A stretch of DNA of 64,000 nt from Tubulanus polymorphus. Its lineage: Eukaryota > Nemertea > Palaeonemertea > Tubulaniformes > Tubulanidae. Location of the stretch: contig NC_134025.1 in the NCBI RefSeq assembly GCF_964204645.1, forward strand, positions 7,383,001 to 7,447,000. Direction: 5' to 3'. The translations under genes and the position numbers were made by a program. The notes beneath the pieces were generated by a model, which was given only the letters and a program-made list of their open reading frames with translations, ran no database searches and was not told the DNA's origin. Of the stretch, positions 1 to 10,866 are shown piece by piece; the first letter of the stretch is position 1; every line of letters starts with the position of its first letter.

Positions 1-403
1 TTTATTGAGTGTCTCAGCGATAAAGGCATTTCAGATGCTATAAAGGTACGTACAAATTTCTTTAATCAATATTCTTCCTCTCAGAACTGGGCCATTTATC
101 TACAAACCCACTTTCTTTGTGAACTATGAGCCTTTTTATCATTTCTCAAGTAGTGATAAAAAATGTCAGATGATTTCTTACTGGCTTATATCACTAGAAA
201 AGATAAACTTCATGTCGATTAAAAAGGTCATAATCTGTGACACATTTAATTTCAGTTTTGTTGAATCACCAGCTATGTTAAGTCCCTGAAAGGTTGCTTA
301 TTCATTTTCATTTCAGGTCTTCGTTTTACGTCAAGGCAAAAGCGTCCCTATTATAACTGCAGTAATTAATATGCCAGTTAGTGAAAGTATTGTGGTTGTG
401 TAA
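1..403 (+). CDS. 3' end of an unrecognised gene (partial)
   Basis: Two exons are visible: 1-45, ending at a GTACGT donor, and 317-403, after a TTTCATTTCAG acceptor and ending in TAA (401-403). Joined in one frame they give a 43-residue C-terminus that ends in a hydrophobic SESIVVV tail. The frame of the first exon is taken from continuity only, because the gene begins left of the window. An AATAAA at 614-619 fits its polyadenylation site and gives a 3' UTR of roughly 220 bases. I do not recognise the family; 43 residues are too few to assign a domain. Confidence 0.5.
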
Positions 404-719
404 TAACTTTTAAATACAATATGTATTCAAAAACCGTCCAGAAAGATTATGAATCTCCAAATCTCTACAATACACTTTGGATTGAAGATTATTCTATTTT
501 CAGTAACAGTGTTTTAAAAAACCTTATCCGTCCTCTCATTTGCAAGATCATGTTGATGTGTACTATGTGGTGAGGAAAGAGTTGTTTATCATATCATTTT
601 GTTAGCATTCTTGAATAAAGTTGTATCTATTGCACTGAACTTTTATTGTACAGAATAATGCATATTTGTGTATAAAGAGACTTAGATCTCCGTTATAACG
701 AATGAAAAGTTGTTTTGTA

Positions 720-862
720 AAGCAGGGTCCCTACGACTCCTTGATTCCTTGAAAAACTTCATCTTAACCAAAAATGTTTTTCAAGGTCCTTGGATATCCT
801 TGAATTTGAGCAAACTGCCCAAAAGTCCTTGAAAGCTCCTTGAATTTTGAGAAATTAGCAAT
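720..862. repeat. Degenerate CCTTGAA-rich repeat block
   Basis: The stretch contains at least five imperfect copies of TCCTTGAA/TCCTTGGA, with AAGTCCTTGAA and CTCCTTGAATTT variants spaced 10-35 bases apart. It lies between the polyadenylation signal of the first gene and the ependymin-related gene. It has no credible reading frame. It may be a decayed tandem or dispersed repeat. Confidence 0.5.
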
Positions 863-1305
863 TAGAAAATATTTAGGTTTTATGCCTAGTTATTACCGGA
901 TATACAATAGTTATTAGTGGATATACAAACAGATTCCACTGAATTAAATGGTTAACCGAGATAAAACCGTACTGATTTAGAAGGAGTCTACAGTAATTGG
1001 GATATGAAAATGATGCCGACACTCCTCGAAATTTGAAATTTTCCTTTGAATTCTGCAATGATCTGTTAAGATAGACGGATTGACAATAAATGTGAATTAA
1101 TTTGTAAACCTAAGTACCGGTATTCTGAGTTTTTTGGTCGAAACGGAAATCTTTGAAGGGCTTTATTTGTTAAAGCACAGTTTAGAAGAAAATAGTGATA
1201 AGGAAACATCTTATCAGTGGTCATGTGCTGTCTAGGTATAAAACGACTGTTCCGGGTCGTTCCAGGTGTCTTTGAATAATTCTTATCAAGAAGACTGTCG
1301 TTAAC

Positions 1306-2600
1306 ATGCATGTCCTGATATATCTAGCAGGATTTCTGGCCTTCGCTGCTGCCCAGGCTCCAAAACCTTGTGGTAAGACGATATTTCTATCGATCTAATA
1401 TTAAAAAACATCGTTTGTGTGTACTGTGCATAGAAAAAGGCGTGGATAAATATTCAAACCAATTTAAACATATTTTCAAATGTAGAGAATTCTGGTTTCT
1501 AAACTATTCGAGAATAAGAAGAAAATATAAAAACGTTACAAAATAAAATAACCTTTTGGATTTTAATATGTAATCATCGTAAGTTTGCATCATTTGTATT
1601 TGTTTCACTTTCATTTGTTTCACTTTATACATAGATGCACCAGTTCGAATGGAAGCAAAAATCATTACAGTAAGTATATTGATATATTCTAAAGTAGTCT
1701 GAATACCAGTCGTTGTTACCGGTTCCCAACAACCGTAGAACGACGGCTAGGTTCTAGACTAATTCTAAAGCAATTAGAATGACACCTGACAGAACGAATC
1801 ACGTGAATAAGAAGATTGAATTATTTTTTAGTTGGACCTAAGTAAAAAGTTCGAATCACGTGCCCGTTACACCTATGACGCGGTGTACCGCCGTGAAAGG
1901 ATCGTTGATGAAGTTAATATCGTCGACAAGAAAGAATACTACGATATTATTCGTCTGCACGATGTCGTAAGTTTTTGCTTCGAAGTTCACAATCTGATAT
2001 ATAATTTCGAACCGATATTGAGATTCCGTTACCATTATAGACTTAATTGTTAAATTACTTTCCAGGGCAAGGAATATCGCCTGAATTTGAAGACCAAAAT
2101 TTGTCAAACTGTACCGATTACTACTCCATGGAGGGCTATTGAAATTCCACGCAATGCCACGAATTACGGTGAAGCATTTATTGGATCGTCATCGTCGTTT
2201 GCTGATGGAGTTTTAGTGCAAATCTGGGGCGGAGATACCCCTGAAGGTACGATAGATAGATAGATACAAATTGAGATTAAGAGTATTCGCGAAGTATATG
2301 CTATTTATTTTCCTTACCATATAGAATAATGTTATTGTTATCAATTTTTCTGTAGGCCGTTATTTAGGAGTATGGACTCTGAAAGATTGTATTCCAATTC
2401 ATGACACCTTTATTAGCAAACGTTTTGGGCTTATTCAAACCAGGTAAGAGCTTGTGCGTGATATTTGAGTGTATTACGAAAATATCTTATTGTAGTTAAG
2501 AATAAGGTTATTGTTTATTTTCTCAAATTTCAGTTTGTTTGATGTTGTGCTTGGAATCGTAGATCCAAACGTTTTCATACCACCGAAGGAATGTCATTAG
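1306..2600 (+). CDS. Ependymin-related secreted protein
   Basis: Exons: 1306-1372, 1635-1669, 1832-1966, 2066-2246, 2356-2443, 2534-2600; all junctions keep frame. The start gives a signal peptide (MHVLIYLAGFLAFAAAQ) followed directly by PKPC, the usual mature start with the first conserved Cys. The C-terminal half carries the ependymin-family signature: PWRAIEIP, GEAFIGSSSS, GGDTPEGRYLG, DCIPI, FDVVLG, DPNVFIPPKEC. Ependymin-related proteins are secreted or lysosomal glycoproteins with a lipid-binding beta-sandwich fold and conserved disulfides; roles in matrix, regeneration and chemosensory settings are reported for the family. NAT in exon 4 is a possible N-glycosylation sequon. AATAAA at 2733-2738 gives a 3' UTR of about 150 bases. 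The short, complete reading frame shows no damage. Confidence 0.9.
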
Positions 2601-2937
2601 GGAGAATGAATTTATTTTGCGACGTCAAGGCCAAGCATTTTCAGCACTGCGGGTACAAGGCGCTAGGTTGTGGCAGTTGATGATTGGAATATGTTAAACT
2701 TCGAGATTCCGATTCTATTGGTTAATGTAGAAAATAAATCAATTTGCAATACTTTAGTTTCTTTTCTGAATCTTCGTTTTGAATGATCAATTCGCCACTC
2801 CAATTCGCTGGAACGAAATTCGATCGAAATGGGTTCACGGGAAATTCTCTAAGTAGGTCTATCTGTTTAAAGAATTAAGGATCGTCATCTAAACTATTGT
2901 TAATCGAAACAAAAAATGTATCCTAATTATAGTTCTT

Positions 2938-3048
2938 GGACCAGTTCCACAGTTCCGAGTTAAGATTTGACTCTGAGTTAACTCATTGAAAATGATCTAA
3001 AAGTTTAACTCGGCGTTAACTCTAACTCACAACTGTGGAACCGAGTCC
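2938..3048. mobile_element. Short inverted-repeat element (GGNCC-GTTCCACAGTT ends)
   Basis: The ends are imperfect inverted repeats: the left end reads GGACCAGTTCCACAGTT and the reverse complement of the right end reads GGACTCGGTTCCACAGTT; both continue into GAGTTA-type sequence. Total length is 111 bases, with no coding capacity. It looks like a miniature inverted-repeat element. Similar termini are seen at 17286-17408. Confidence 0.5.
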
Positions 3049-3135
3049 TAAATATGTCAATAAACCGAGCGGGACAACTGCTCTTTTTTATGTTTGATTC
3101 CCGAGTACGGACCACAGGGACTTGTCACAGTGAAT

Positions 3136-4717
3136 GAATACAACCAGTATCAATGGCCAACACCCCCCCCCCCCATGTTCCAGTCGTCGTCGGCGTCGTC
3201 GTCGTCGTCATTTTTGTACACGACTAGTTAAAAATGTTGATATCAATAATCTATCATTTCGAGTTTAGATTTTAAAGAATAATAAAGTTATCTATATATA
3301 GTTAATAAGTTCTAATAGTTTTTTAGAGAAAGACTTGAGATTAGTTATTCATACTCAAGTTATCTAAATAAGTTTTTCTCAGTTATTTCCACATTGATAA
3401 AAAAATGTGATATCAATATTTAGATATAGCATGAATATTATAAATTAAGTGTCGTTTTTGATATTTTGTTCTGTTCCGGTACACATCCATGCTGTAGTTG
3501 GGTTCCACTTTTCTTCTTGACATGCTGTTGTTGCTAATCGGATCCCGTTGCAGGTTCGGTCCTTTTTAATTTTATGTAATTCTCTACGCATTGAACCCGA
3601 TCATTTACATTGGTAAATATCACTCTTATTGGACGTGGTCTCGTTTGATTTTCATTGCCAATTCTTCTGATGTCTCTTAATTAAGTTGACTGCACCAAGT
3701 TTAATGATACCATTTAAAAATCTTTCCACCCGAGAAGTGTCGTCACAAAGTAATCTTATTATCTGATTCAGGTATGTTATATATGATAATGTGTGACCGT
3801 CTCTCATCATTGGAAGAGCTATTTGAAACACTGATTTCCTCAGTCCATGTTTGTGTTGAAGTGTTAAATCCAGCTTCCATTTTATGGGGAGATTTCTTGA
3901 AGACCATATTTTCACTCTCAATCTGCTTAATAATTTGAAAGAATATCGAGATTTTTTAAGTTCGTATATCCAATAGTCTACTATGGGTCTCAATTTTTGC
4001 TCTGATGTCAGCTATGCATTTATTTGTTTTATAGCTTTCTTTTGCAGAAACTTCTTGTATTTTGGTAATCCGGGATTCTAAAATTTCTATAGCGTTAAAG
4101 AATATTTCTCCATCTCTTGAAATTTCTGCTCAGTTTTAAAATCAGTCAAACATCGACTTCACAGATATTTTACCGGCAGATTCTCTGCATTTTCAGCTGC
4201 GTTGGAGCCGTTATTACGATCTCTTTTTTTCAAAATTAAACAGACGGTTACATTTAGAACATGGTACAAAGTTTCCCCATTCATCATCTTCTTCTAGTGT
4301 TGAATCAAAATCACTGTCCAGTTCTGCTAGACTCTCAGCAAACTTCAGAGCTCCTTCATGAATTTGCCCTATTTTGTCACAGCCCTTTACCTCAGTTGCC
4401 ATGGTTTCCCTTGCCTGAAGTGGTTGCTGACTGGTGGTTGCTAAGTTGCTTGGATGATTTCCCACAGATTTCACTTTTTAATCACTCATAGATTTTCTTA
4501 GGGAAGATCGTAGTTGTTGTAGCAATATTGAAAAGAATCCCTGTGTATTATTTAACATTTTCAGATAGATGGCAGGAAGATGTTGTTTCTGTTAAATATG
4601 TAGAAGTTACATGGAGTTTAGATGTTCATTCTTCCTTCCATCCCTATGGGCACGTATCGGACAAAAACACTTTTTCATTCAGGGACACTGGGGTTGGTCA
4701 TTGATACTGGTTTTATT
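3136..4717. mobile_element. Candidate 1.6 kb DNA element with terminal inverted repeats
   Basis: The left end (3136-3165) and the reverse complement of the right end (4688-4717) share GAATA-AACCAGTATCAATG-CCAAC with few differences. Just inside the left end are a C homopolymer (about 3163-3174) and a (CGT)n microsatellite (about 3184-3210). Inside, on the minus strand, are two open frames: 4214-4474 (86 codons, acidic, ending CSKCNRLFNFEKKRS) and 3652-3993 (113 codons, basic). They could be remnants of a transposase or of a captured gene, but neither shows a motif I can name. No clear target-site duplication was found. Confidence 0.45.
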
Positions 4718-4829
4718 CTTCGGACCGTGAACTTATCAAAAGATACCATGCATGTACAGCGATACTGGAGAATCAGTACGATAACTTAGAAATATTGTTT
4801 TGCATTCTATTGACTAAGTGTAAGTGCAC

Positions 4830-4930
4830 GCTCCCCGCCAACCACGCAGCAAACAGTTAAATATGGGACTCGAACCCGTCAGCTCGGTTCAACGCGACTC
4901 TGGCACGTCAGATGACAGTTTGAAACTTAT
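4830..4930 (-). repeat. tRNA-like B-box sequence, possible SINE remnant
   Basis: On the minus strand the sequence contains GGGTTCGAGTCCC, a full match to the Pol III B-box consensus with flanking stem bases. About 25-35 bases upstream is a weak A-box-like stretch. I cannot fold a complete cloverleaf, so this is more likely a tRNA-derived SINE fragment than a functional tRNA gene. Confidence 0.3.
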
Positions 4931-5273
4931 TTCTCAAGGTCGTCGACAAAATTATTATTTCCGCTAGTTTTTTAAAATTATTATCTCATTATTAAATTAC
5001 TTGAAACAGGAAGGACCAAAATTGGTGAATCGATTACCGTCTTATAATAAGGTCACTTCTCTGAAAGGTACTTTGACGTCATTTACCAACTCGATTAGAG
5101 AATATCGGGCGCAACTTGTTTTGTTAATCTTGTCGTCGTTTCTTTTATTAGTTACCCACGGCCACCACCCACACAGGGCCAGGCTGAGGGGGTCTAATTA
5201 AGATAACTACAGACACGTTTTTGCCAGTATTAGACCTTCATACACAAATCGAGCAAGTTTGCTGAGCCTCAGC

Positions 5274-6616
5274 AAAGACCAAAGTGCCCGGTCATCCTTA
5301 TTACCGAGATGACGTATTTTACCGAGATCAACCGAGATGAAATGAAATATATAGGCCTAACATATTTATTTATTCCTTATCGATTTTAACACTTGAAATC
5401 ATATTATATCAGTAATTAATACCCGCTGGAGTCATATTTTACATATTTTGTCGGATATTTTTGTAGAAAAATAACTTTTAGCTTTACCGAGATGAGATCG
5501 TCGATCAATCAAATTCAATGAAATTTTATTGCTAACCGAGATTACGTATTTGAAGTCAAATTTTTTTTACAAAATATCCGGAAAAATATTACTCTAGAAG
5601 GTATTTATTACTGATATAATATGATTTCAAATGTTAAAATCGATAAGGATTAAATCAATATGTTATGTTTCATTTCATCTCGGTTGATCTCGGTTCATCT
5701 CAGTAAATTACGTCATCTCGGTAATTAGTCAGTAACCTGTCTGTGGTTTAGTTTCACGATCGGATATTTTCACAAACCACAGTCAGGAATGGGAACGTCA
5801 TTTTTGTATGAAATCTTCGTCAGCCAATTTGACTGACGAGTAATTTGCCTGGCATTTCATTGTCTCTTAAGATATCCGTCTAATTTTTGTTGTAATCGAC
5901 GCACAACAGATTCGTAGTTTGTCTGATACCTATAACACCTCACCTGACGATCTTAATCCATGTGCAAATCGGCCGTAAAGTGAGAGTACATTTCCGTGGG
6001 TCAACAGCTGCCATTTTGAAAATTACTGTAGGTGCTAGCACCTGTGGACTGAGGCGAGGACAACAGCACAAACTAACAAAGCGAAACGACGAAATTGAAA
6101 AAAATTAAGAAATCAACACTTATTCACATTTTTCTTTTACCAGAATTTATTATTTCATTATTTATTATGGAAAACATGAAGATTTGAAATATAAGTTGGA
6201 AAACCAGCAAAAATAAAAATTGTCGTTTCGTCTTGGAAGTTTTATATAAATCCTTGTAGGTCCCCTTGTCTTATCATGCCACATGTGCAATTCAGAGAAA
6301 TGGCGGCCAATGGCGAAATTGGTGGAGAAATTAATTAATTTCTCAAAATAATGTTGATTAATCACTCGAAACATACATAAAATTTGATTATTTCGAAAGG
6401 TACCTGTGTTAGTTTGTGAATTAAGCCATTAATTGTGGACTGAAGTGAATAGAAAGTATATTTTTGAAGTGTTACTTTTTTCAACCGTGTTTTGGTCCTT
6501 GTCATCCCTAACGTTGGTATAAGCCCATCCGATTATAAAAAGCTTACCACCAACGATTAGGTAACTAACAACTCGGTAATAAGGATGACCCCTTCGCAGG
6601 TTGCACTTTGGTCTTT
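5274..6616. mobile_element. Nested inverted-repeat element with internal foldback
   Basis: The outer ends are inverted repeats: AAAGACCAAAGTGC plus GGTCATCCTTATTACCGAG at the left, and the reverse complement of the same two blocks at about 6570-6616. Inside the left end lies a second, long foldback: an arm at about 5303-5467 pairs with about 5545-5724, with roughly 140-160 bases per arm and clear similarity (shared blocks include CCTTATCGATTTTAACA and GAAATCATATTATATCAG). The arms begin with tandem ACCGAGAT units. Sequence between about 5726 and 6576 carries the two halves of a repeat that recurs in shortened form at 40780-40872. No transposase is visible, so the element is nonautonomous. Confidence 0.65.
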
Positions 6617-6632
6617 AATCTTGGGTCATTTG

Positions 6633-6656
6633 AGTGATGTACTTCTAGAAGTACAT
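6633..6656. repeat. Perfect 24-base palindrome
   Basis: TGATGTACTTCT pairs with its own reverse complement at 6633-6656, just outside the right end of the inverted-repeat element. It is self-complementary with no loop and is flanked by near-symmetric GAGTGA/TCACTC. It may be the relic of another insertion. Confidence 0.6.
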
Positions 6657-7256
6657 CAATGATCACTCAACCATTTGCTATAATAATTCAATTCTTTAGA
6701 CTTTATAGGCCTAACTGCTCTATCTTATCTGATGAACTTTTTGCTTATTTCCACACTCTCTCAACAGGGACTCAGAAATATGAAAGCACCTTCCCACTGC
6801 CTTACCCCAAATCCCCCACAAAAAATTTTCAGTGCTTATGATCCTAGCGTCCGAGAACCCCTAATAGTGCGAGTACCGGTACTTCGCCTATTAGGCCCCT
6901 CCCTATTTCGAGGCGCCCCACGCCTCTCTTTATAACATGGAAAATGTAAAACTTTCTGCCTATTTCCCTTTCTAGTATGATTTTCCTTTCACTCCTCTTC
7001 CCAATATTTCCTCAATATTTTTTCTTTCTCTTTACACTAATGATTGTGCTTTCTAATTCTATGGTAAACTTGAACTTGAACTTGTTAAAGAAGTTGTTAT
7101 AGTAATCCACTCCTCTTGGCACGTAAATTACTTCTTAATTAATTTTTGTCACTTCTTAATAGGTAATTTTCTTGTAGGTAGAGAGTAGAGCGCCCGGAAA
7201 CAGAACTGAACAAAGGAGAGTAACGCAAGACTGCTGCATTTATCTAGAAAATAGTG
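6657..7256. other. Spacer and 5' region upstream of the methyltransferase gene
   Basis: I see no gene here. The open frames at 6659-6935 overlap each other, have no splice context and no recognisable protein. The last 100 bases presumably hold the promoter and 5' UTR of the methyltransferase gene; no TATA box is evident. Confidence 0.4.
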
Positions 7257-8255
7257 ATGGCATTCTTTTTAAAAAAAAGATTTGCTCGAAATTTGAAGAA
7301 TCCTCAGAACACTATTATTGGATCATATGTAAAAGTAAGCATTCTTGATGTTTTATCTTTGGAAAGACTTAAGGTACATAACTATCTTCTATTACATCCT
7401 ACTAGAATATTCCACTAACAAAATTGGATATATTTGGTAATTTCGTCTGATCCAAATCTCCTATTTTAGAAAAAGCTTATTGAATGGAATTCACACCTTG
7501 AAGAAAATGCAGTGAAACTCTGTCGCCTTGAACCGCATCAAAATGTTTTAGAAGTTGGCTTTGGTCCAGGGATTGGAATTAAAAAAGCTCTAGAGTATTT
7601 GAAAGGTTAGTTAAGATATCAGTCTTTAGTTGCACAGTATCTTATTGAATCTGCTTAGTGTATTATGTACTAGAAATCTCAAACTTCTCGCAACTCTAAA
7701 TCAAGATACCGGAATTCGATTGTCTTATCTTGGTAGAAATTCAACTGTCTCAACAAAACTACTTCCAAATTTCTCCAACTTCACCTTTCAGATGGAACTG
7801 GTAAAATGTATGGGATAGAAACATCGAAACACATGATAGAAGAGTGTAAGGAAAGATTTAAGAATGAAATATTTGATGATAAACTTGTGCTGTTAGAAAC
7901 ATCCGTTCACAATATTCCTTGTAATGATAATTTCTTTGATCGCGTGTTTCATGTCGATTCATTTCATTATTGGCCGAATCTGGACGGCGGAATGCACGAA
8001 CTGTATCGTGTAATGAAACCACACAGTTACATGGTCGTTCCAATCGATTTGGAGCGCGTTAAAAAACTTTCTGCTCAGAAGCTACTTCGTAATTGTAACA
8101 GTCCAGATTTCTACACATTGAAGTATAGCCTCGAACGACAAGGGTTCGTTGATATAAAAACTGATAAATTTTGGGATGCTAAGAAGCAAGAGAGTTTTTA
8201 TGTTTTATTTGCTAGAACGAACAAAATTGAAGAGAACCCACTAGTAATTAGTTGA
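7257..8255 (+). CDS. Class I SAM-dependent methyltransferase
   Basis: Exons: 7257-7334, 7470-7605, 7792-8255, giving 225 aa. The SAM-binding motif I is VLEVGFGPGIG (exon 2), followed by an acidic motif II in YGIETS at the start of exon 3; DNFFDRVFHVDSFHYW and LYRVMKP match motif IV and the post-motif helix of the Methyltransf_11/UbiE-like group. There is no signal peptide or membrane segment; a basic N-terminus (FFLKKRFARNLKN) could be a weak mitochondrial presequence. Substrate is unknown: this subgroup contains many uncharacterised small-molecule methyltransferases. The start was chosen because it is the first ATG before a good donor and the model has no internal stop. AATAAA at 8299-8304 closes the gene. 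Confidence 0.8.
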
Positions 8256-8785
8256 TGGTTTCCCAATTTAGTATGTTGTACATTTTTGTCTAGTCTTTAA
8301 TAAATATAATTGTGATAAATAATGAATCTTGTTTTTTTTAATGAATGTTTCCAAGTAGATATTTTGTCAGTTGACTGACTCATTTCTAGTTTCTAGTAAT
8401 AACGACCAACTTCAATCCAATTTAAGACCCACACACATAAATGGCTGAAGATTTAAAAACGTTAGTATGGCGTTTAAGTGAGGTACCGGTATATAAGTTA
8501 TTGTGGGTTTTCGTTTCGGTCCATAAGCTGTGCATTGAATCGTATCAGGTTGTGCCGAGGCGCATCATGTGACGAGTAACGCTATATATAGAGCCTAACA
8601 CTGCATGTACTGACACGCGCTCAGGACTCACACACCACACACACACACTAACACACACAGTTCTCGCACACTGCCGTTGAATAACGTTGTAGTGGAAGGC
8701 TCGCCATATTTTCGCCTATAGGATATTTCGGATATATATTTCTTCAATTATTGTCGTAGCAGAGGAGCATTGAAAACATACTAAA
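8256..8785. promoter_or_regulatory. 3' UTR of the methyltransferase gene and 5' region of the tetraspanin gene
   Basis: 8256-8310 is the 3' UTR with its AATAAA. About 8620-8662 holds a (CA)n-like simple repeat, and 8580-8590 reads GCTATATATAGAG, a TATA-like element about 200 bases before the tetraspanin start codon. Promoter use is inferred from position only. Confidence 0.35.
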
Positions 8786-10866
8786 ATGGTTGAGGGTGGC
8801 ATGAAATGTGTCAAATTCTTGTTATTTGCGTTCAATTTACTATTTTTTGTAAGTATTTTTCTACGCACTTTCCATTTAACATATTTGTTATGTGAGGTGT
8901 TCTCACAGTAGTGGATATCTCGTCTCTATGCAAACTTATGCCTGCAATGTATGTGTTTGAAATTAAGTTAGGCCTATTATGTAATACGGGCGTCAGCAAA
9001 TGTAAGGGTGACGAAAAATTGTGTATCAGCGTAACTGTTATTCTGTCTTCCTTGTTGCATCATCCCAAGAGGTCACAACTGGGTAAGAGTATCGATAAAC
9101 TTACCCGGCTGTTGATGAAGTGCCCAATAGCTTTCAGCGAATTACCTGTGCTTTCCTGTGAGTAACACCCTTGTAGCCTCCAGGGCATCCTTTTATTGGT
9201 GAGCTGTCAAACCTCACCTATTGCAGGGGACCCTTCCCATAGCGATGAGCTTACATCCATGTGATAGACTCGAGCTGTTGGTGGGGTGTTTTGCCCTGGT
9301 ACCACCACAGAAGTTGAATTTGTCGTGTCCTGGAGGATGTAACCCAGTGTGGAAACTTTTTTTACGGCATCGCCATAGAAATGCCAAGTTGTGACGATGT
9401 AGGTGGTTGCAAATCTTAGAATCGCAAGGACATCACCAAAACCCTTTTCAGGTGTTACGTGGCATATTCATGATATCATCATCATTCTGTGATTTATCCC
9501 TATTTTTCAGCTGGCTGGTTTAGGTTTGATCATCGCTGGTGCAATCATTCAAAGCAAATTCTCCGAGTTTTTAAAATTCTTTGAGGAAACATCATTTAAT
9601 TCGGTAGCAGTTTTACTCATCGTTCTTGGATGTATTGTTTTTATCATTGGATTCTTTGGATGTTGTGGAGCTGTCAAAGAAAACTACTGCATGGTTATGA
9701 CGGTAAGTGAAAGCCTGAGACAAGGCATGCATGATATCAGAATCAAAGTGCCATTGTGAATTTTTAATCGAAATTGAGTAAACCACAATATTGTATTTGA
9801 TTTGGTTGAATCTGATGCATTTGCAGTTTGCCGTATTGATGGGACTTATTTTCATCATTGAAATTGGTGCTGGGATCGCCGCCTTTGTAATGAAGAGCAA
9901 TGTTGAAAAACAAGTCCGCAAAGGGATGAGTGACACTCTTGGTCAGTACTGGAAGAATCCGAGTGTTAAAAAAACCTGGGATGGAGTTCAAAAGACTGTA
10001 AGTGAATATTGAATAGATGTTGTATCCGTCGGCAACTTGGAAATCATTGTCATTGCGCTCACTCTTTTTCAGTTCAAATGCTGCGGCGTTGATGGACCTA
10101 AGGACTGGAAAAAGACCAATGGTACTACCACTGGTAATATCCCTGTTTCATGTTGTAAAACAAACACAAATGATCCAAAATGTGTGGAAACAGCAAATAA
10201 TGTCTACACGAGTGTAAGTTTTCTAACAATAGAATAGACCGGCTTGATCCAGATTTTGGTATCTGATCCATATGTATGTGTACAGTCAAATTATGTAAGC
10301 TTCGGTCTGAGAGAAATATGTTACCCATATACTGGATCGATTTCATGGTCCCAGCGGGTTGTATTGTAGTACCATTGTATTGCAAATTTCAACAAAGGAA
10401 CCATGAGTGGGGGTGACTAGTTTCATAGGCTAGGCAAAGTTAGTCCTCTAATATCCTAGAACTAGTTAAATTCATAGCCAAAAATATTTTGTGTTATCAA
10501 TGTTATGATATGCTGAATCCTTCTCTGAATCTGAAGAAACCAAGTCCTTGCTGTAGTTATTTCGTGGTATTTGTGACTTATTTCTTTTCATGTGATTTCA
10601 TCTTCTGGATTTATTGTAGGGCTGCGTTAAGGGATTCAAAGACTGGGTTGAAGATAATATTTATATCGTGGCTGGAGTTGGTGTCGGTTTAGCTTTCGTC
10701 CAGGTATGATCAATGCTTAATGCTCTAGATTTCAAAATCTATATTGAAAATTTCTGAGCTGGCTCCATTTACTGATGAATTTACGTTTTTCATTATCTAG
10801 GTAATTGGTGTTATATTTGCTTGTTGCCTGGCACGATCTATCAAGAAAGAATATGAGGTTGTGTAA
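8786..10866 (+). CDS. Tetraspanin, CD63-like
   Basis: Exons: 8786-8848, 9511-9702, 9827-9997, 10073-10213, 10620-10703, 10801-10866; all phase 0, giving 238 aa, the same length as vertebrate CD63. Features in order: short cytoplasmic MVEGGMKCVK; TM1 (about 11-33); small loop; TM2 (about 50-72) ending GFFGCCGAVKENYC; TM3 in exon 3; large extracellular loop with the defining CCG (FKCCGVDGPKDW), a PVSCC pair and a later GCV cysteine; TM4 in exons 5-6; cytoplasmic tail ending KKEYEVV. That tail resembles the tyrosine-based YxxPhi lysosomal sorting signal of CD63 (GYEVM). Tetraspanins organise membrane microdomains; by analogy this one would act in late endosomes, lysosomes and extracellular vesicles. 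The long first intron (662 bases) follows exon 1. Confidence 0.92.

Noticed and set aside
3184-3210. (CGT)n as a coding repeat or CRISPR-like array
   Set aside because: Uninterrupted trinucleotide microsatellite in noncoding sequence; no spacers, so not a CRISPR array. No CRISPR array was seen anywhere.
4261-4491. 76-codon + strand frame
   Set aside because: Overlaps the minus-strand acidic ORF in the opposite direction; neither side shows a known family, and this one has only hydrophobic low-complexity sequence.
9613-9936. 107-codon minus-strand frame
   Set aside because: Antisense across tetraspanin exons 2-3 and the intron between them; no homology seen and the + strand gene explains the region.
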